Shown here in pieces: positions 1-7,920 of a DNA stretch of 64,000 bases. The position numbers and the translations under genes are program-made. Origin of the DNA: CAVQDV01 sp963711375 (GTDB lineage Bacteria > Pseudomonadota > Gammaproteobacteria > Coxiellales > Coxiellaceae). Where the stretch lies: contig CAVQDV010000005.1 of the NCBI GenBank assembly GCA_963711375.1, forward strand, positions 2,418,001 through 2,482,000, given 5' to 3'. Under the pieces are notes generated by a model, which did not search any database, was not told the origin of the DNA, and saw only the letters and a list, made by a program, of their open reading frames with translations. The first letter of the stretch is position 1, and each line of letters begins with the position of its first letter.

Positions 1-399
1 CTGAATGCTTTGAAACGCTGGCGGACACATTTAGGTTTCACTCCCCTGCCCTCGCTTACTGACATGAGCCCTTTAATACCGAAGCAACTAGGTATAGGGC
101 CAATGACGAGCACTCGCCCTATCCGTCGAATTGTTCAAGCTTGTTTTGACAGAGCGATTTTTCGATTAAGCGCGGATAATCATAAAGAAGAGGCCGATCA
201 ATTAAAAAGCGCCACCGTTCATTGGCTTCGCCACACGGGAATTTCTGATGACGTAAAAATAAGACCACGAGAACATGTACGTGATGATGCAGGTCACAGT
301 TCCAGTGCGATAACGGATCGCTATATCGATGTAGAACTTCGAGAACGAAATCAATCTGCTCGGAAAAAACAGATTATTCCGGAATCCCTTAAAGATTAA
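1..399 (+). CDS. Tyrosine recombinase/integrase, C-terminal part (5' end outside window)
   Basis: The reading frame is open to the left edge, so only the C-terminal ~132 residues are present. They carry the end of a phage-integrase catalytic domain: the box II motif HWLRHTGI (His and Arg of the active site), then AGHSSSAITDRYID, which supplies the late His and the nucleophilic Tyr. The first catalytic Arg should lie upstream of the window. Such enzymes cut and rejoin DNA at attachment sites of islands or phages. The stop codon overlaps the convergent hisIE stop (a shared TTAA), so the recombinase gene abuts the his operon with no intergenic DNA. Whether the 5' part is intact, and which element it serves, cannot be seen. 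Confidence 0.8.
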   Translation: MNALKRWRTHLGFTPLPSLTDMSPLIPKQLGIGPMTSTRPIRRIVQACFDRAIFRLSADNHKEEADQLKSATVHWLRHTGISDDVKIRPREHVRDDAGHSSSAITDRYIDVELRERNQSARKKQIIPESLKD

Positions 400-1007
400 C
401 GTGGGGGCTGGTTTCTTTCTTTTAGCACTTGAATCACGTCAGAAAAGCTTAGATTTCTGGCTTTTAAGAGCACAAGGAGATGGAAAAATAAATCCGCGGC
501 TTCTCCGCAAAAATCTTTGTCATTTTTTTCGATGGCCGCTAGAACCACTTCCACGCCCTCTTCGCCGACTTTTTGAGCGATTCTGCTTAGGCCAGAATTT
601 AAAAGCTTTACGGTATAGCTCGTTTCTGAGCCGGATTCGGCTCTATTTTTAATGACATTTTCTAAGTTAGCAATAAAATTCCACTCACTGTTGTCGGTAA
701 AACAACTTTTTTCACCCGTATGGCAAGTGGGGCCGGTAGGATTGGCATGAATTAATAAAGCATCATAATCACAGTCCGGAAAAATATTAATTAATTCTAA
801 TGTATTTCCAGAGATTTCCCCTTTGGTCCAAAGACGATTTTTAGATCGGCTAAAAAAGGTAACGAGTCTGGTGCTTAGTGTTTTTTCTAGCGCTTCTTGA
901 TTCATGTAGCCCTGCATTAAAACCCTGCCGTTTTCAGCATCTTGAACCATGGCCGGTAATAAGCCATCCATTTTTTCCCAGGCTAATTCGTGTATATTCA
1001 ATTTCAT
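396..1007 (-). CDS. hisI: HisIE: phosphoribosyl-AMP cyclohydrolase / phosphoribosyl-ATP pyrophosphohydrolase
   Basis: This bifunctional enzyme performs steps 2 and 3 of histidine synthesis, removing pyrophosphate from PR-ATP and opening the adenine ring of PR-AMP. At 203 residues it matches the enterobacterial HisIE length. The cyclohydrolase half (about 1-115) includes GRVLMQGYMN, FFSRSK and the metal-ligand Cys region GPTCHTGEKSCF. The pyrophosphohydrolase half carries KVGEEGVEVVLAA and EAADLFFHLLVLL. It is the last gene of the his operon, and its start overlaps the hisF stop by 4 bp, which suggests translational coupling. Its stop overlaps the convergent integrase remnant. Confidence 0.97.
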   Translation of the reverse strand: MKLNIHELAWEKMDGLLPAMVQDAENGRVLMQGYMNQEALEKTLSTRLVTFFSRSKNRLWTKGEISGNTLELINIFPDCDYDALLIHANPTGPTCHTGEKSCFTDNSEWNFIANLENVIKNRAESGSETSYTVKLLNSGLSRIAQKVGEEGVEVVLAAIEKNDKDFCGEAADLFFHLLVLLKARNLSFSDVIQVLKERNQPPR

Positions 1008-1771
1008 TTTCGTATCTCTATGGTATTGTGTGAAAGATAATTTTTTAATTCAGCGATATTTATGGCATTCGTGTGAAACACACTTGCCGCGAGTGCACCA
1101 TCGACATTGGCTTCCTTAAAAACATTTAAAAAATCTTGCATGGATCCCGCTCCACCCGATGCAATAAGGGGAAGGCTCGAATTTTTCCGTATGATTTTTA
1201 ATTGTTCCAAGTCGTACCCTTCCCTCATGCCATCTTGATTCATGCAGTTTAGAACAATTTCGCCGGCACCCCGTTCTTCGGCCTCTTGAATCCATTCCGC
1301 CGTTAATTTCAGCGTATTTTTCATTTTTTTACTATCACCCGTATATTGCAAAACGTGATAGTCATTGTCGAGTTTTAAACTGTCCACCCCAACTACCACG
1401 CATTGTGTTCCAAACGCATCGGAAAATTGATTAATCAGATCCGGATTTTCTAAGGCAGGACTGTTGATGGAAATCTTATCGGCGCCTGAGTTTAATAAGA
1501 TTTCGGCATCGGCAATGCTTCGAATTCCTCCCGCTACGCAAAAGGGAATATTTAAGCAGCGGGCGACGTCTCTCACCCATTCACGGCCTAAGGTACGTTG
1601 GTCTGCGCTTGCTGTTATGTCGTAGAAGACCAATTCATCGGCGCCAGATTCGCAGTAATATTCGGCTAATTGGATAATATCGCCTACGATGCGATGATTT
1701 TGAAATTGCACCCCCTTGACCACTTTTCCGTTCTTTACGTCTAAACAAGGGATGATTCTTTTTGCTAGCAT
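1004..1771 (-). CDS. hisF: HisF: imidazole glycerol phosphate synthase, cyclase subunit
   Basis: HisF uses ammonia delivered by HisH to turn PRFAR into imidazole glycerol phosphate and AICAR. It is a 255-residue (beta/alpha)8 barrel, the usual length. Visible marks are the N-terminal IIPCLDVKNGKVVKG with the catalytic Asp, VAGGIRS, the second catalytic Asp in VVVGVDSL, and the phosphate-binding IASGGAG near the C-terminus. It overlaps hisA by 7 bp upstream and hisI by 4 bp downstream, so it lies inside one transcript. It should act in the cytosol as a dimer with HisH. Confidence 0.98.
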   Translation of the reverse strand: MLAKRIIPCLDVKNGKVVKGVQFQNHRIVGDIIQLAEYYCESGADELVFYDITASADQRTLGREWVRDVARCLNIPFCVAGGIRSIADAEILLNSGADKISINSPALENPDLINQFSDAFGTQCVVVGVDSLKLDNDYHVLQYTGDSKKMKNTLKLTAEWIQEAEERGAGEIVLNCMNQDGMREGYDLEQLKIIRKNSSLPLIASGGAGSMQDFLNVFKEANVDGALAASVFHTNAINIAELKNYLSHNTIEIRK

Positions 1772-2505
1772 TTGTTAACCTCACTTATTGCTTGGAGGAG
1801 CGTAAATTTATTTTCGTAAAGGGCCTTTCCAATAATGGCGCCTGATACAGGGATTTTGGAGAGTTCTTGCAAATCTTGTAATTGACTAATTCCGCCGGAA
1901 GCCTGAAATAAAATATCTGGATAACGTTGAACGCATTCTTGGTAAAGAGAAAAATTGGGGCCACTTAAAGTTCCATCTTTCCCAATATCCGTACATAAAA
2001 CATGTTTTAGGCCTGAATTTTGGTATTCTTCAATTAAGTCCCATAAACTTTTTTCGCTTGGCGTTAGCCAACCATGTAAGGCTAATTTGGGTACGTTTAA
2101 TTCATCAAGGCGAATATCCAATGCTAAAACAATTTTTTCTGGCCCAAATTCTGCTATCCATCCTTTAATTTCATCAGGTTTTGAAATGGCAATGCTGCCT
2201 ACAATAATTCGATCAATGCCGGCTGTTAAAATGGTATTGGCCTGCTTTTTCGTTCGAATGCCACCACCACTTTGAATATTTGCACCGGCTGCCGCCTTTA
2301 TTTTTACGATTAAATCCAAATTAACTGGGGCACCTTCTTTCGCACCATCGAGGTCTACGACATGCAAAGTTTTGGCACCTTGTGCGGCAAAAGAAGTAGC
2401 CTGAGTAATGGGATTCTCATCGTATTGAGTAACGTGGTTATAAGAGCCCTGATAAAGCCTTACGCATTTTCCGGATTTTAAATCGATAGCAGGATAAATA
2501 TTCAT
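1765..2505 (-). CDS. hisA: HisA: ProFAR isomerase
   Basis: HisA isomerises ProFAR to PRFAR by an Amadori rearrangement. I place the start at the ATG at 2505, giving 246 residues beginning MNIYPAIDLKSGKCVRL. The open frame extends upstream to 2703, but that extension lies wholly inside hisH, is not HisA-like, and would displace the catalytic Asp in PAIDL from the N-terminus. Further marks are GGIRTKKQAN and the second catalytic Asp in CTDIGKDGTLSGPN. The gap to hisH is 1 bp and it overlaps hisF by 7 bp. Confidence 0.97.
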   Translation of the reverse strand: MNIYPAIDLKSGKCVRLYQGSYNHVTQYDENPITQATSFAAQGAKTLHVVDLDGAKEGAPVNLDLIVKIKAAAGANIQSGGGIRTKKQANTILTAGIDRIIVGSIAISKPDEIKGWIAEFGPEKIVLALDIRLDELNVPKLALHGWLTPSEKSLWDLIEEYQNSGLKHVLCTDIGKDGTLSGPNFSLYQECVQRYPDILFQASGGISQLQDLQELSKIPVSGAIIGKALYENKFTLLQAISEVNKC

Positions 2506-2506
2506 A

Positions 2507-3109
2507 TTAGTCAATCTCGATAAAATTTTGTAAAATTCGTTCACCGATTTTGCCGGATCGCTCTGGATGAAACTGGGTACCAAAAAAATTTCGGTTTTGA
2601 ACGATGCCAGTAAAACGGGATCCATATTCTGTCGAAGCGATCGTATGAGTTGTGATGGGGGCCGCGAAACTATGAACATAATAAAAGTAACTATAATTTT
2701 CAACGCCTTTTAACAGAGGGGAATTTTCAGTGTTGATTTCCAGTTGATTCCAGCCCATTTGTGGAAAAGGAAGTGCAACAGATTTTTGGATCTTCGATAA
2801 ATGCACAATTTTTCCCGGGACAAGACTTAGGCAATCCACCTCTCCTTCCTCTGAAGATTCGTATAATATTTGCATGCCTAAACAAATCCCTAAAACAGGC
2901 TGTTTTAATTCACGAATAAGCTCGACGAGTTTAAATTTCTGCAAAGCATTCATCGATTGTTTTGCGGTTGCTACTCCCGGCAAAATAACATGACTCGCGG
3001 ATCGAATGACATCAGGATCGGTTGTCAGAACGCATTTTTTCTGAAGTCGCTCAAAGCCAAAAACAATTGAGGAAATATTTCCACCATAGGCATTTATTAT
3101 CGCAATCAT
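2507..3109 (-). CDS. hisH: HisH: imidazole glycerol phosphate synthase, glutaminase subunit
   Basis: This class I glutamine amidotransferase hydrolyses glutamine and channels ammonia to HisF. It has 200 residues, the normal size. The nucleophile Cys lies in GICLGMQILYESSEEG, and the His and Glu of the triad lie in GTQFHPERSGKIG. The N-terminus MIAIINAYGGNISSI is typical apart from Ala where many homologues have Gly. It overlaps hisB by 4 bp (ATGA type), so the two are likely coupled. Confidence 0.97.
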   Translation of the reverse strand: MIAIINAYGGNISSIVFGFERLQKKCVLTTDPDVIRSASHVILPGVATAKQSMNALQKFKLVELIRELKQPVLGICLGMQILYESSEEGEVDCLSLVPGKIVHLSKIQKSVALPFPQMGWNQLEINTENSPLLKGVENYSYFYYVHSFAAPITTHTIASTEYGSRFTGIVQNRNFFGTQFHPERSGKIGERILQNFIEID

Positions 3110-4176
3110 AAAACCCCCTTTGTGCTCGGAAGGCTTTCATCAGTTTTTTCAATGGCCTGTCTCAAAGCCCGGCCAAGGCCTTTAAAACTAGCCTCAATCA
3201 TATGATGCGCATTTTCGCCTTTTACTTCGATATTGATAGTGGCTTTTAAACCATCGGCAAAGGAGCGAAAGAAGTGAGGAACGAGTTCTGTTGATAATTC
3301 CCCTACCGTTTCTCGCTTAAAATCACCGCTAAAAACAAAATAAGAACGCCCCGAGAGATCGAGAGAGACATGAGCAAGCGATTCATCCATTGGTAATAAG
3401 AAGCCATAACGTCCAATTCCCATTTTATCACCCAGGGCTTTTTTTATTGCTTCGCCGAGAGCAATGGCGGTATCTTCAACCGTGTGATGTTCATCTATTT
3501 CTAAATCGCCTTTAACGGATAAATGTAAGCTAAATCCGCCGTGTTTAGCGAGCTGCTCGAGCATATGATCAAAGAAGCCAATGCCTGTTTTAATATCGAT
3601 ATCATCTTTTTTGTCTAAATTGACGTTAACAAGAATTTCCGTTTCTTTGGTTTTACGAGTGATGTTCGCCATGCGGGCTTGCAATAAAATTGTCGAACAG
3701 AGCCTTTCCCAAGCGACTGAATTTTTTTGGTCTATCTTTAGCGCTTTAATACCGAGGTTTTTCGCAAGCTCCATATCAGTCTCGCGATCGCCAATGACAT
3801 AGCAAGCATCTCGATCCATTTTCTGCTCCACTAAATAATCCATTAATAGTCCGATTTTTGGCTTTCGGCACTCGCATCCATCGAGAGGCTTATGCGGACA
3901 AATTCGAATAGAGTCGAAAGTGATCCCCTGCGATTTAAAAATCTTAAGCATGAGTTCATGTGGGCCTGTAAAATCTTTTGTGGGAAAACTTTCGGTCCCA
4001 AGCCCATCTTGATTGCTAATCATGACGAAAGAGAAACCCGCCTTTTTCAAATTTAATAAAGCCGGAATAACCCCAGGCAAAAATGCTAATTTTTCCATTT
4101 GATCAATTTGCTTATCGGCAGGCTCTTCAATTAAAGTGCCATCTCGATCTATAAATAATATTTTTTGCTGTGTCAT
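3106..4176 (-). CDS. hisB: HisB: histidinol-phosphatase / imidazoleglycerol-phosphate dehydratase
   Basis: This bifunctional enzyme dehydrates imidazole glycerol phosphate and later dephosphorylates histidinol phosphate. The N-terminal HAD-type phosphatase (about 1-165) shows the nucleophile motif FIDRDGTLIEEP and a zinc-binding Cys/His loop, CPHKPLDGCECRKP. The C-terminal dehydratase (about 168-356) has GIGFFDHMLEQLAKHGG, DEHHTVEDTAIALGEA and SFADGLKATI, with several metal-binding His. The length (356) matches the fused enterobacterial form. The fusion places this operon with gammaproteobacteria. Spacing to hisC is 21 bp. Confidence 0.97.
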   Translation of the reverse strand: MTQQKILFIDRDGTLIEEPADKQIDQMEKLAFLPGVIPALLNLKKAGFSFVMISNQDGLGTESFPTKDFTGPHELMLKIFKSQGITFDSIRICPHKPLDGCECRKPKIGLLMDYLVEQKMDRDACYVIGDRETDMELAKNLGIKALKIDQKNSVAWERLCSTILLQARMANITRKTKETEILVNVNLDKKDDIDIKTGIGFFDHMLEQLAKHGGFSLHLSVKGDLEIDEHHTVEDTAIALGEAIKKALGDKMGIGRYGFLLPMDESLAHVSLDLSGRSYFVFSGDFKRETVGELSTELVPHFFRSFADGLKATINIEVKGENAHHMIEASFKGLGRALRQAIEKTDESLPSTKGVL

Positions 4177-4197
4177 TTTTATAATTCCTCTCGATTT

Positions 4198-5265
4198 TTA
4201 AGCGACTTCTTGAAGCACTTTTAGTAATTCAGAATTTTCTTCGGGTAATCCAACGCTAATTCGAATGCAGTTTTCTAGGCCTTTTTTATCAAACATGCTG
4301 CGAATTATAATTCCATTTTCTGCACAAATTTTCATGATTTTATCTGAATTTTCCGTCAGTGCTAAAATATAATTGGCTTGACTTGACCACACTTTTTTAA
4401 TGAAGGGCAATTTTTCTAATGCCTCATGAATTCTTTGCCGCTCGGATTTAATGGAAGCAATTTGAGTGTGGGTTTCAAGAGCACGATTTTTACTCAACAC
4501 ATTTTCAAGCAATTGGTTGGTAATGGCAGGTAATGGATAAGGCGCAATAATTTTTAGAAGCCATTGAATAAGGCCTTCATTCGCGAGCAACACTCCTAAG
4601 CGCGCACCAGCCATCCCATGCGCTTTTGAAAAAGTCCTTAAAATAGCGAGATTTTCGAATTCATCAATAGAGGAAGCCAGGCTGGGTTCATTGGCGAAAT
4701 CGATATACGCTTCATCAATGACAATTAGACTTTTATTCGCGTAGGTCTTACACAATGCCAGAATATCTTCTCGTCGTAATAAATTACCCGTGGGATTATT
4801 CGGTGAGCACAGAAAAATGATTTTTGGATTTTTTTCCTTGGCCGATAGAATGGTTGGCAAATCTAATTGAAAGCCTTTTTCTTTAATTAAGGGAATTTCA
4901 ATAATCGAAGCCCCCTGCAGTCGGGCCGAAACGGAATACATGCCATAGGTTGGCGGGCAGCTTATAATAGAATCTTTTCCTGCGATGCAAAATAGACGGA
5001 CAAGTAAGTCAATGGCCTCATCACTTCCGCGAGTTAAAATGAGTTGATTTTTTCGAACCTTAAATAAAGTGGCTATTTTTTCGATAATTTCTGAGGGCTG
5101 TTTTTCAGGATAGCGATTTAAGTTTACGATGCTTTCAAACGCCAATTCATAGGGTGATTCATTGGCATTTAGCCAAAGGCGCCCTGCTTTAGCTTCGTCT
5201 CGCGCGGAACTATAAGACACAAAATCCTGCAAATCTGGCCGAATTAAATTTAAAATGCCACTCAT
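4198..5265 (-). CDS. hisC: HisC: histidinol-phosphate aminotransferase
   Basis: This PLP enzyme transaminates imidazole acetol phosphate with glutamate. It has 355 residues, the usual length for the fold I aminotransferase. Visible marks are SPNNPTGN, VIDEAYIDF for the PLP ring, the Schiff-base Lys in RTFSKAHGMAGARLG and the late Arg in CIRISVGLPEEN. Its start overlaps the hisD stop by 4 bp. The substrate is inferred from position inside the his operon and from family similarity. Confidence 0.96.
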   Translation of the reverse strand: MSGILNLIRPDLQDFVSYSSARDEAKAGRLWLNANESPYELAFESIVNLNRYPEKQPSEIIEKIATLFKVRKNQLILTRGSDEAIDLLVRLFCIAGKDSIISCPPTYGMYSVSARLQGASIIEIPLIKEKGFQLDLPTILSAKEKNPKIIFLCSPNNPTGNLLRREDILALCKTYANKSLIVIDEAYIDFANEPSLASSIDEFENLAILRTFSKAHGMAGARLGVLLANEGLIQWLLKIIAPYPLPAITNQLLENVLSKNRALETHTQIASIKSERQRIHEALEKLPFIKKVWSSQANYILALTENSDKIMKICAENGIIIRSMFDKKGLENCIRISVGLPEENSELLKVLQEVA

Positions 5266-6566
5266 GAAGTCACCTCTGATAATCGTAAAGAAACGGCGTA
5301 TTTGTGTGCATGAAGACCTTCTAGGGCAGCTAATTTCTCGGCAAAAGGCCCAATTTTTTCTAAACCCTCTTTTGTAACAGTCTGGACGCTAATAAATTTC
5401 ATAAAATCCAGAACGGAAAGACCACTGTAATTTCGGGCGTATCCATAAGTCGGCAAGACATGGTTGGAACCGGTGACATAATCTCCAACCGTTTCAGGTG
5501 CCCATTCACCCAAAAAAACAGCCCCGGCATTTTGAATGTCTTTGACATATTGTTGGGGGTTTTCGACCTGCAAAATTAAATGTTCCGGCGCATATAAATT
5601 CGAAATGCTAATCGCTTCTGCAAGATTGGCAGCCAAAATGATTTGAGAGTGTTGCAAGGATTGCTTAATGATTTCAGCGCGTGGGTTCTCATGAACGAGT
5701 GGCATGATAGCCGCGCGCACGAGTTCAGCGAAAGATTCCGTTAAAGAAATTAGCATGACTTGTGAATCGGGTCCGTGTTCTGCCTGAGAAAGAAGGTCAG
5801 CAGCCACAAATTCGGCATTAGCCTTTTCGTCGGCAATCACCATTAATTCCGAGGGTCCGGCAGGCATATCGATGCTTGCTCCACTCGCATCCTCGGAAAC
5901 GAGTATTTTTGCCTGTGTAACCCATCGATTTCCAGGACCAAATATTTTATCTACTTTCGGAATACTTTCTGTGCCATAGGCCATCGCGGCAATGGCTTGG
6001 GCACCGCCGACTTTGTAAACGGATTGAATGCCGCATAATTTTGCGGCCACTAATATATTGGGATCGACTTCACCCTTGCTATTCGGTGGGGTGCACAATA
6101 TTCTAAGTGGACAATTGGCGATTTTTGCGGGTAGCGCCAACATCAAAACGGTTGAAATTAAAGGAGCCGAACCTCCGGGAATATATAAACCCACTCGATC
6201 GATGGGTCTTGCTTGTCTTTCGCAAATCACGCCTTCACAAGTTTGAACCTTAGAATTTCTGGGTAATTGAATGGAGTGATTAATTTCGATTTGTGCTTTT
6301 GCAAACTCAATGGCTGCTCGGGCATCAGACTCAATGAAGGCAAAAGCGTTTTCAAATTCTTCTTCAGAAACCTCTAAATTCGCCAATGTTACACGGTCAA
6401 AAATTTCTGTTAATTTCAATAAAGCCTGATCGCCTCCGGATCGAACTTTTTGAATGATGTCTTTCACCCCTTTTTTAAGGGCTTCATTTTCAGAAAGCCT
6501 AGGGCGAAGTAAAATATTTTTTTGTTCCAGAGGGCTTAAATTTTTCCATTGTACAATTTTCATCAT
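5262..6566 (-). CDS. hisD: HisD: histidinol dehydrogenase
   Basis: This zinc enzyme catalyses the last two steps, oxidising histidinol through histidinal to histidine with NAD. It has 434 residues. The family signatures visible include GLYIPGGSAPLISTVLMLA, VGGAQAIAAMAYGT, DMPAGPSELMVIAD, SQAEHGPDSQ and YAPEHLIL. It lies 9 bp behind hisG and overlaps hisC by 4 bp. Nothing in the sequence suggests loss of function. Confidence 0.97.
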   Translation of the reverse strand: MMKIVQWKNLSPLEQKNILLRPRLSENEALKKGVKDIIQKVRSGGDQALLKLTEIFDRVTLANLEVSEEEFENAFAFIESDARAAIEFAKAQIEINHSIQLPRNSKVQTCEGVICERQARPIDRVGLYIPGGSAPLISTVLMLALPAKIANCPLRILCTPPNSKGEVDPNILVAAKLCGIQSVYKVGGAQAIAAMAYGTESIPKVDKIFGPGNRWVTQAKILVSEDASGASIDMPAGPSELMVIADEKANAEFVAADLLSQAEHGPDSQVMLISLTESFAELVRAAIMPLVHENPRAEIIKQSLQHSQIILAANLAEAISISNLYAPEHLILQVENPQQYVKDIQNAGAVFLGEWAPETVGDYVTGSNHVLPTYGYARNYSGLSVLDFMKFISVQTVTKEGLEKIGPFAEKLAALEGLHAHKYAVSLRLSEVTS

Positions 6567-6575
6567 GCGTGAACC

Positions 6576-7463
6576 CTAATTTAAAATTTTCTCAATCGGT
6601 AGCACTAAAATAGAACTGGCTCCCGCCTGCTTTAATTTTTCAAGTGTTACCCAAAAAACCCCCTCGCTTGAAACCACATGCACAGCCACCTTATCATCAA
6701 TGCCTTCTAAATTCATAATGGTGGGCGTTTCACAGCCTGGTAGAATATTTTTAATGGTTTCTAGTGAATTTTTAGGGGCGTGGAACATGATGTATTTGCT
6801 TTCTTGCGCTTTTAAAACACTTTCCATACGTCTAAGCAATAAATTAAAAGTGTTTATTTTTTCTTCATTCAATTCTGTTCTGGTCTTTATCAATATGGCC
6901 TGCGTTTGAATAACCTGATCGACTTCTTTTAAATTATTTTCTTCTAAAGTTCTACCGGTTGAGACTAAATCGCAAATCGCATCCGCCATATCCAAACGGG
7001 GGGCAATTTCAACAGAGCCGGATATCACCATGATTTCAGCCTTAATTTTGTGTCGAGTTAAATAATCCGCTAAAAGGTTTGGATAACTCGTGGCAATTCT
7101 GAGGCCATTTAAAGAAATGGGGCCCACGTAGGATTTTTCTTCTGGAAAGGCTATGGAAAGTCGACAACGACTAAATCCTAAAGGTTTAATGACTTCATAA
7201 TTGTCTTTATTATTAACCAATGTTTTTTCAAAGAGGACATTTTCACCCAGGATACCAAGATCGCAGACGCCATCCATCACCAAAGTCGGAATGTCATCAT
7301 CTCGAACAAACAAGACATCAATAGGAAGGTTTTCCGCATGACTAAGGAGGGAGTTTTTAGAAGGTCTAATTTTCATTCCGCATTTGAATAATAAATCCAT
7401 CGAGTCATTATTTAGACGTCCGCTCTTTTGTATGGCGATTCGTAGTCTTGTTGCTGCTTTCAT
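6576..7463 (-). CDS. hisG: HisG: ATP phosphoribosyltransferase, long form
   Basis: HisG condenses ATP with PRPP, the committed step of the pathway. The 295-residue length marks the long, feedback-regulated form that does not need HisZ, and the C-terminal ACT-like regulatory part (VAVHVVSSEGVFW, SSILVLPIEKILN) is present. The N-terminus TRLRIAIQKSGRLN and the PRPP-binding ADAICDLVSTGRTLEENNL are clear. The start lies 56 bp inside the 3' end of the upstream regulator gene in another frame, which makes coupled translation likely. Confidence 0.97.
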   Translation of the reverse strand: MKAATRLRIAIQKSGRLNNDSMDLLFKCGMKIRPSKNSLLSHAENLPIDVLFVRDDDIPTLVMDGVCDLGILGENVLFEKTLVNNKDNYEVIKPLGFSRCRLSIAFPEEKSYVGPISLNGLRIATSYPNLLADYLTRHKIKAEIMVISGSVEIAPRLDMADAICDLVSTGRTLEENNLKEVDQVIQTQAILIKTRTELNEEKINTFNLLLRRMESVLKAQESKYIMFHAPKNSLETIKNILPGCETPTIMNLEGIDDKVAVHVVSSEGVFWVTLEKLKQAGASSILVLPIEKILN

Positions 7464-7773
7464 GTGATCTCTTCTCTAATCGTTCGTAAATTAAGTTGTA
7501 ACCGCCCTGACCCAACATTATGCTCCGAGCCACACGACCAATCGTGGTTACGCTTACCCCTGTTTCTTCGTGTACCTGACGATAAGGTTTTCCGGCCTTA
7601 ATGTCCTCGACAACCCTCCATCGATCTGCCATGGCTTGTAACTCGGCGGGGCTACACAAATCCTGCAAAAACTTTTTGGCCTCGTCTGCGGAGCGAATGG
7701 AGGCAATAGCCTCATAGAGCCAATGCTCAGGTTCTTCGTTCTTTTTAGCAGAATGCGCTCGATTTGTCTTCAT
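7408..7773 (-). CDS. TrpR/YerC-family repressor heading the his operon
   Basis: A 121-residue DNA-binding protein of the TrpR-like YerC/YecD family. The conserved block runs from about 20 to 95: LQDLCSPAELQAMADRWRVV, DIKAGKPYRQVHEETGVS, then TTIGRVARSIMLGQGGY, which forms the helix-turn-helix. It is the first gene of the histidine operon and overlaps hisG by 56 bp. In Gram-positive bacteria YerC-type proteins have been described as regulators of histidine genes. Enteric his operons instead use a leader-peptide attenuator, and I see no His-rich leader here. I infer that this protein is a histidine-responsive autorepressor acting at the palindrome just upstream. The C-terminal tail after about 100 is basic and not conserved. 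Confidence 0.9.
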   Translation of the reverse strand: MKTNRAHSAKKNEEPEHWLYEAIASIRSADEAKKFLQDLCSPAELQAMADRWRVVEDIKAGKPYRQVHEETGVSVTTIGRVARSIMLGQGGYNLIYERLEKRSHESSNKTTNRHTKERTSK

Positions 7774-7792
7774 TGTCGTCTCGCTGTTAAGC

Positions 7793-7847
7793 TGTAATAG
7801 CGCGCTATTACATTAGCGCATTGTAACATCTTAATAAGCCATGTCAA
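7793..7847 (-). promoter_or_regulatory. his operon promoter with overlapping palindromic operators
   Basis: Reading the minus strand, TTGACA (7847-7842) and TACAAT (7825-7820) are separated by 16 bp, a near-consensus sigma-70 promoter. Transcription would start around 7813. At 7793-7812 is a perfect 20-bp palindrome with half-site TGTAATAGCG. A second, imperfect site (TTACA...TGTAA, 7808-7826) shares a half-site with it and covers the -10 box. The layout fits a repressor blocking polymerase. The TrpR-like protein encoded next is the obvious candidate (inference). Confidence 0.75.
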
Positions 7848-7920
7848 TAATTTACTTCCAGTAAGAGCGACTTTTTGGTTTAATATGTTCACTTTACTTA
7901 TTTGGAATCGAGGGACGATC

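Noticed and set aside
2506..2703. N-terminal extension of hisA to 2703
   Set aside because: Lies entirely in hisH, does not resemble HisA, and the true N-terminus MNIYPAIDL starts at 2505.
7774..7792. His-rich leader peptide (hisL-type attenuator)
   Set aside because: No ATG-initiated frame with a run of His codons and no terminator/antiterminator pair between promoter and first gene.
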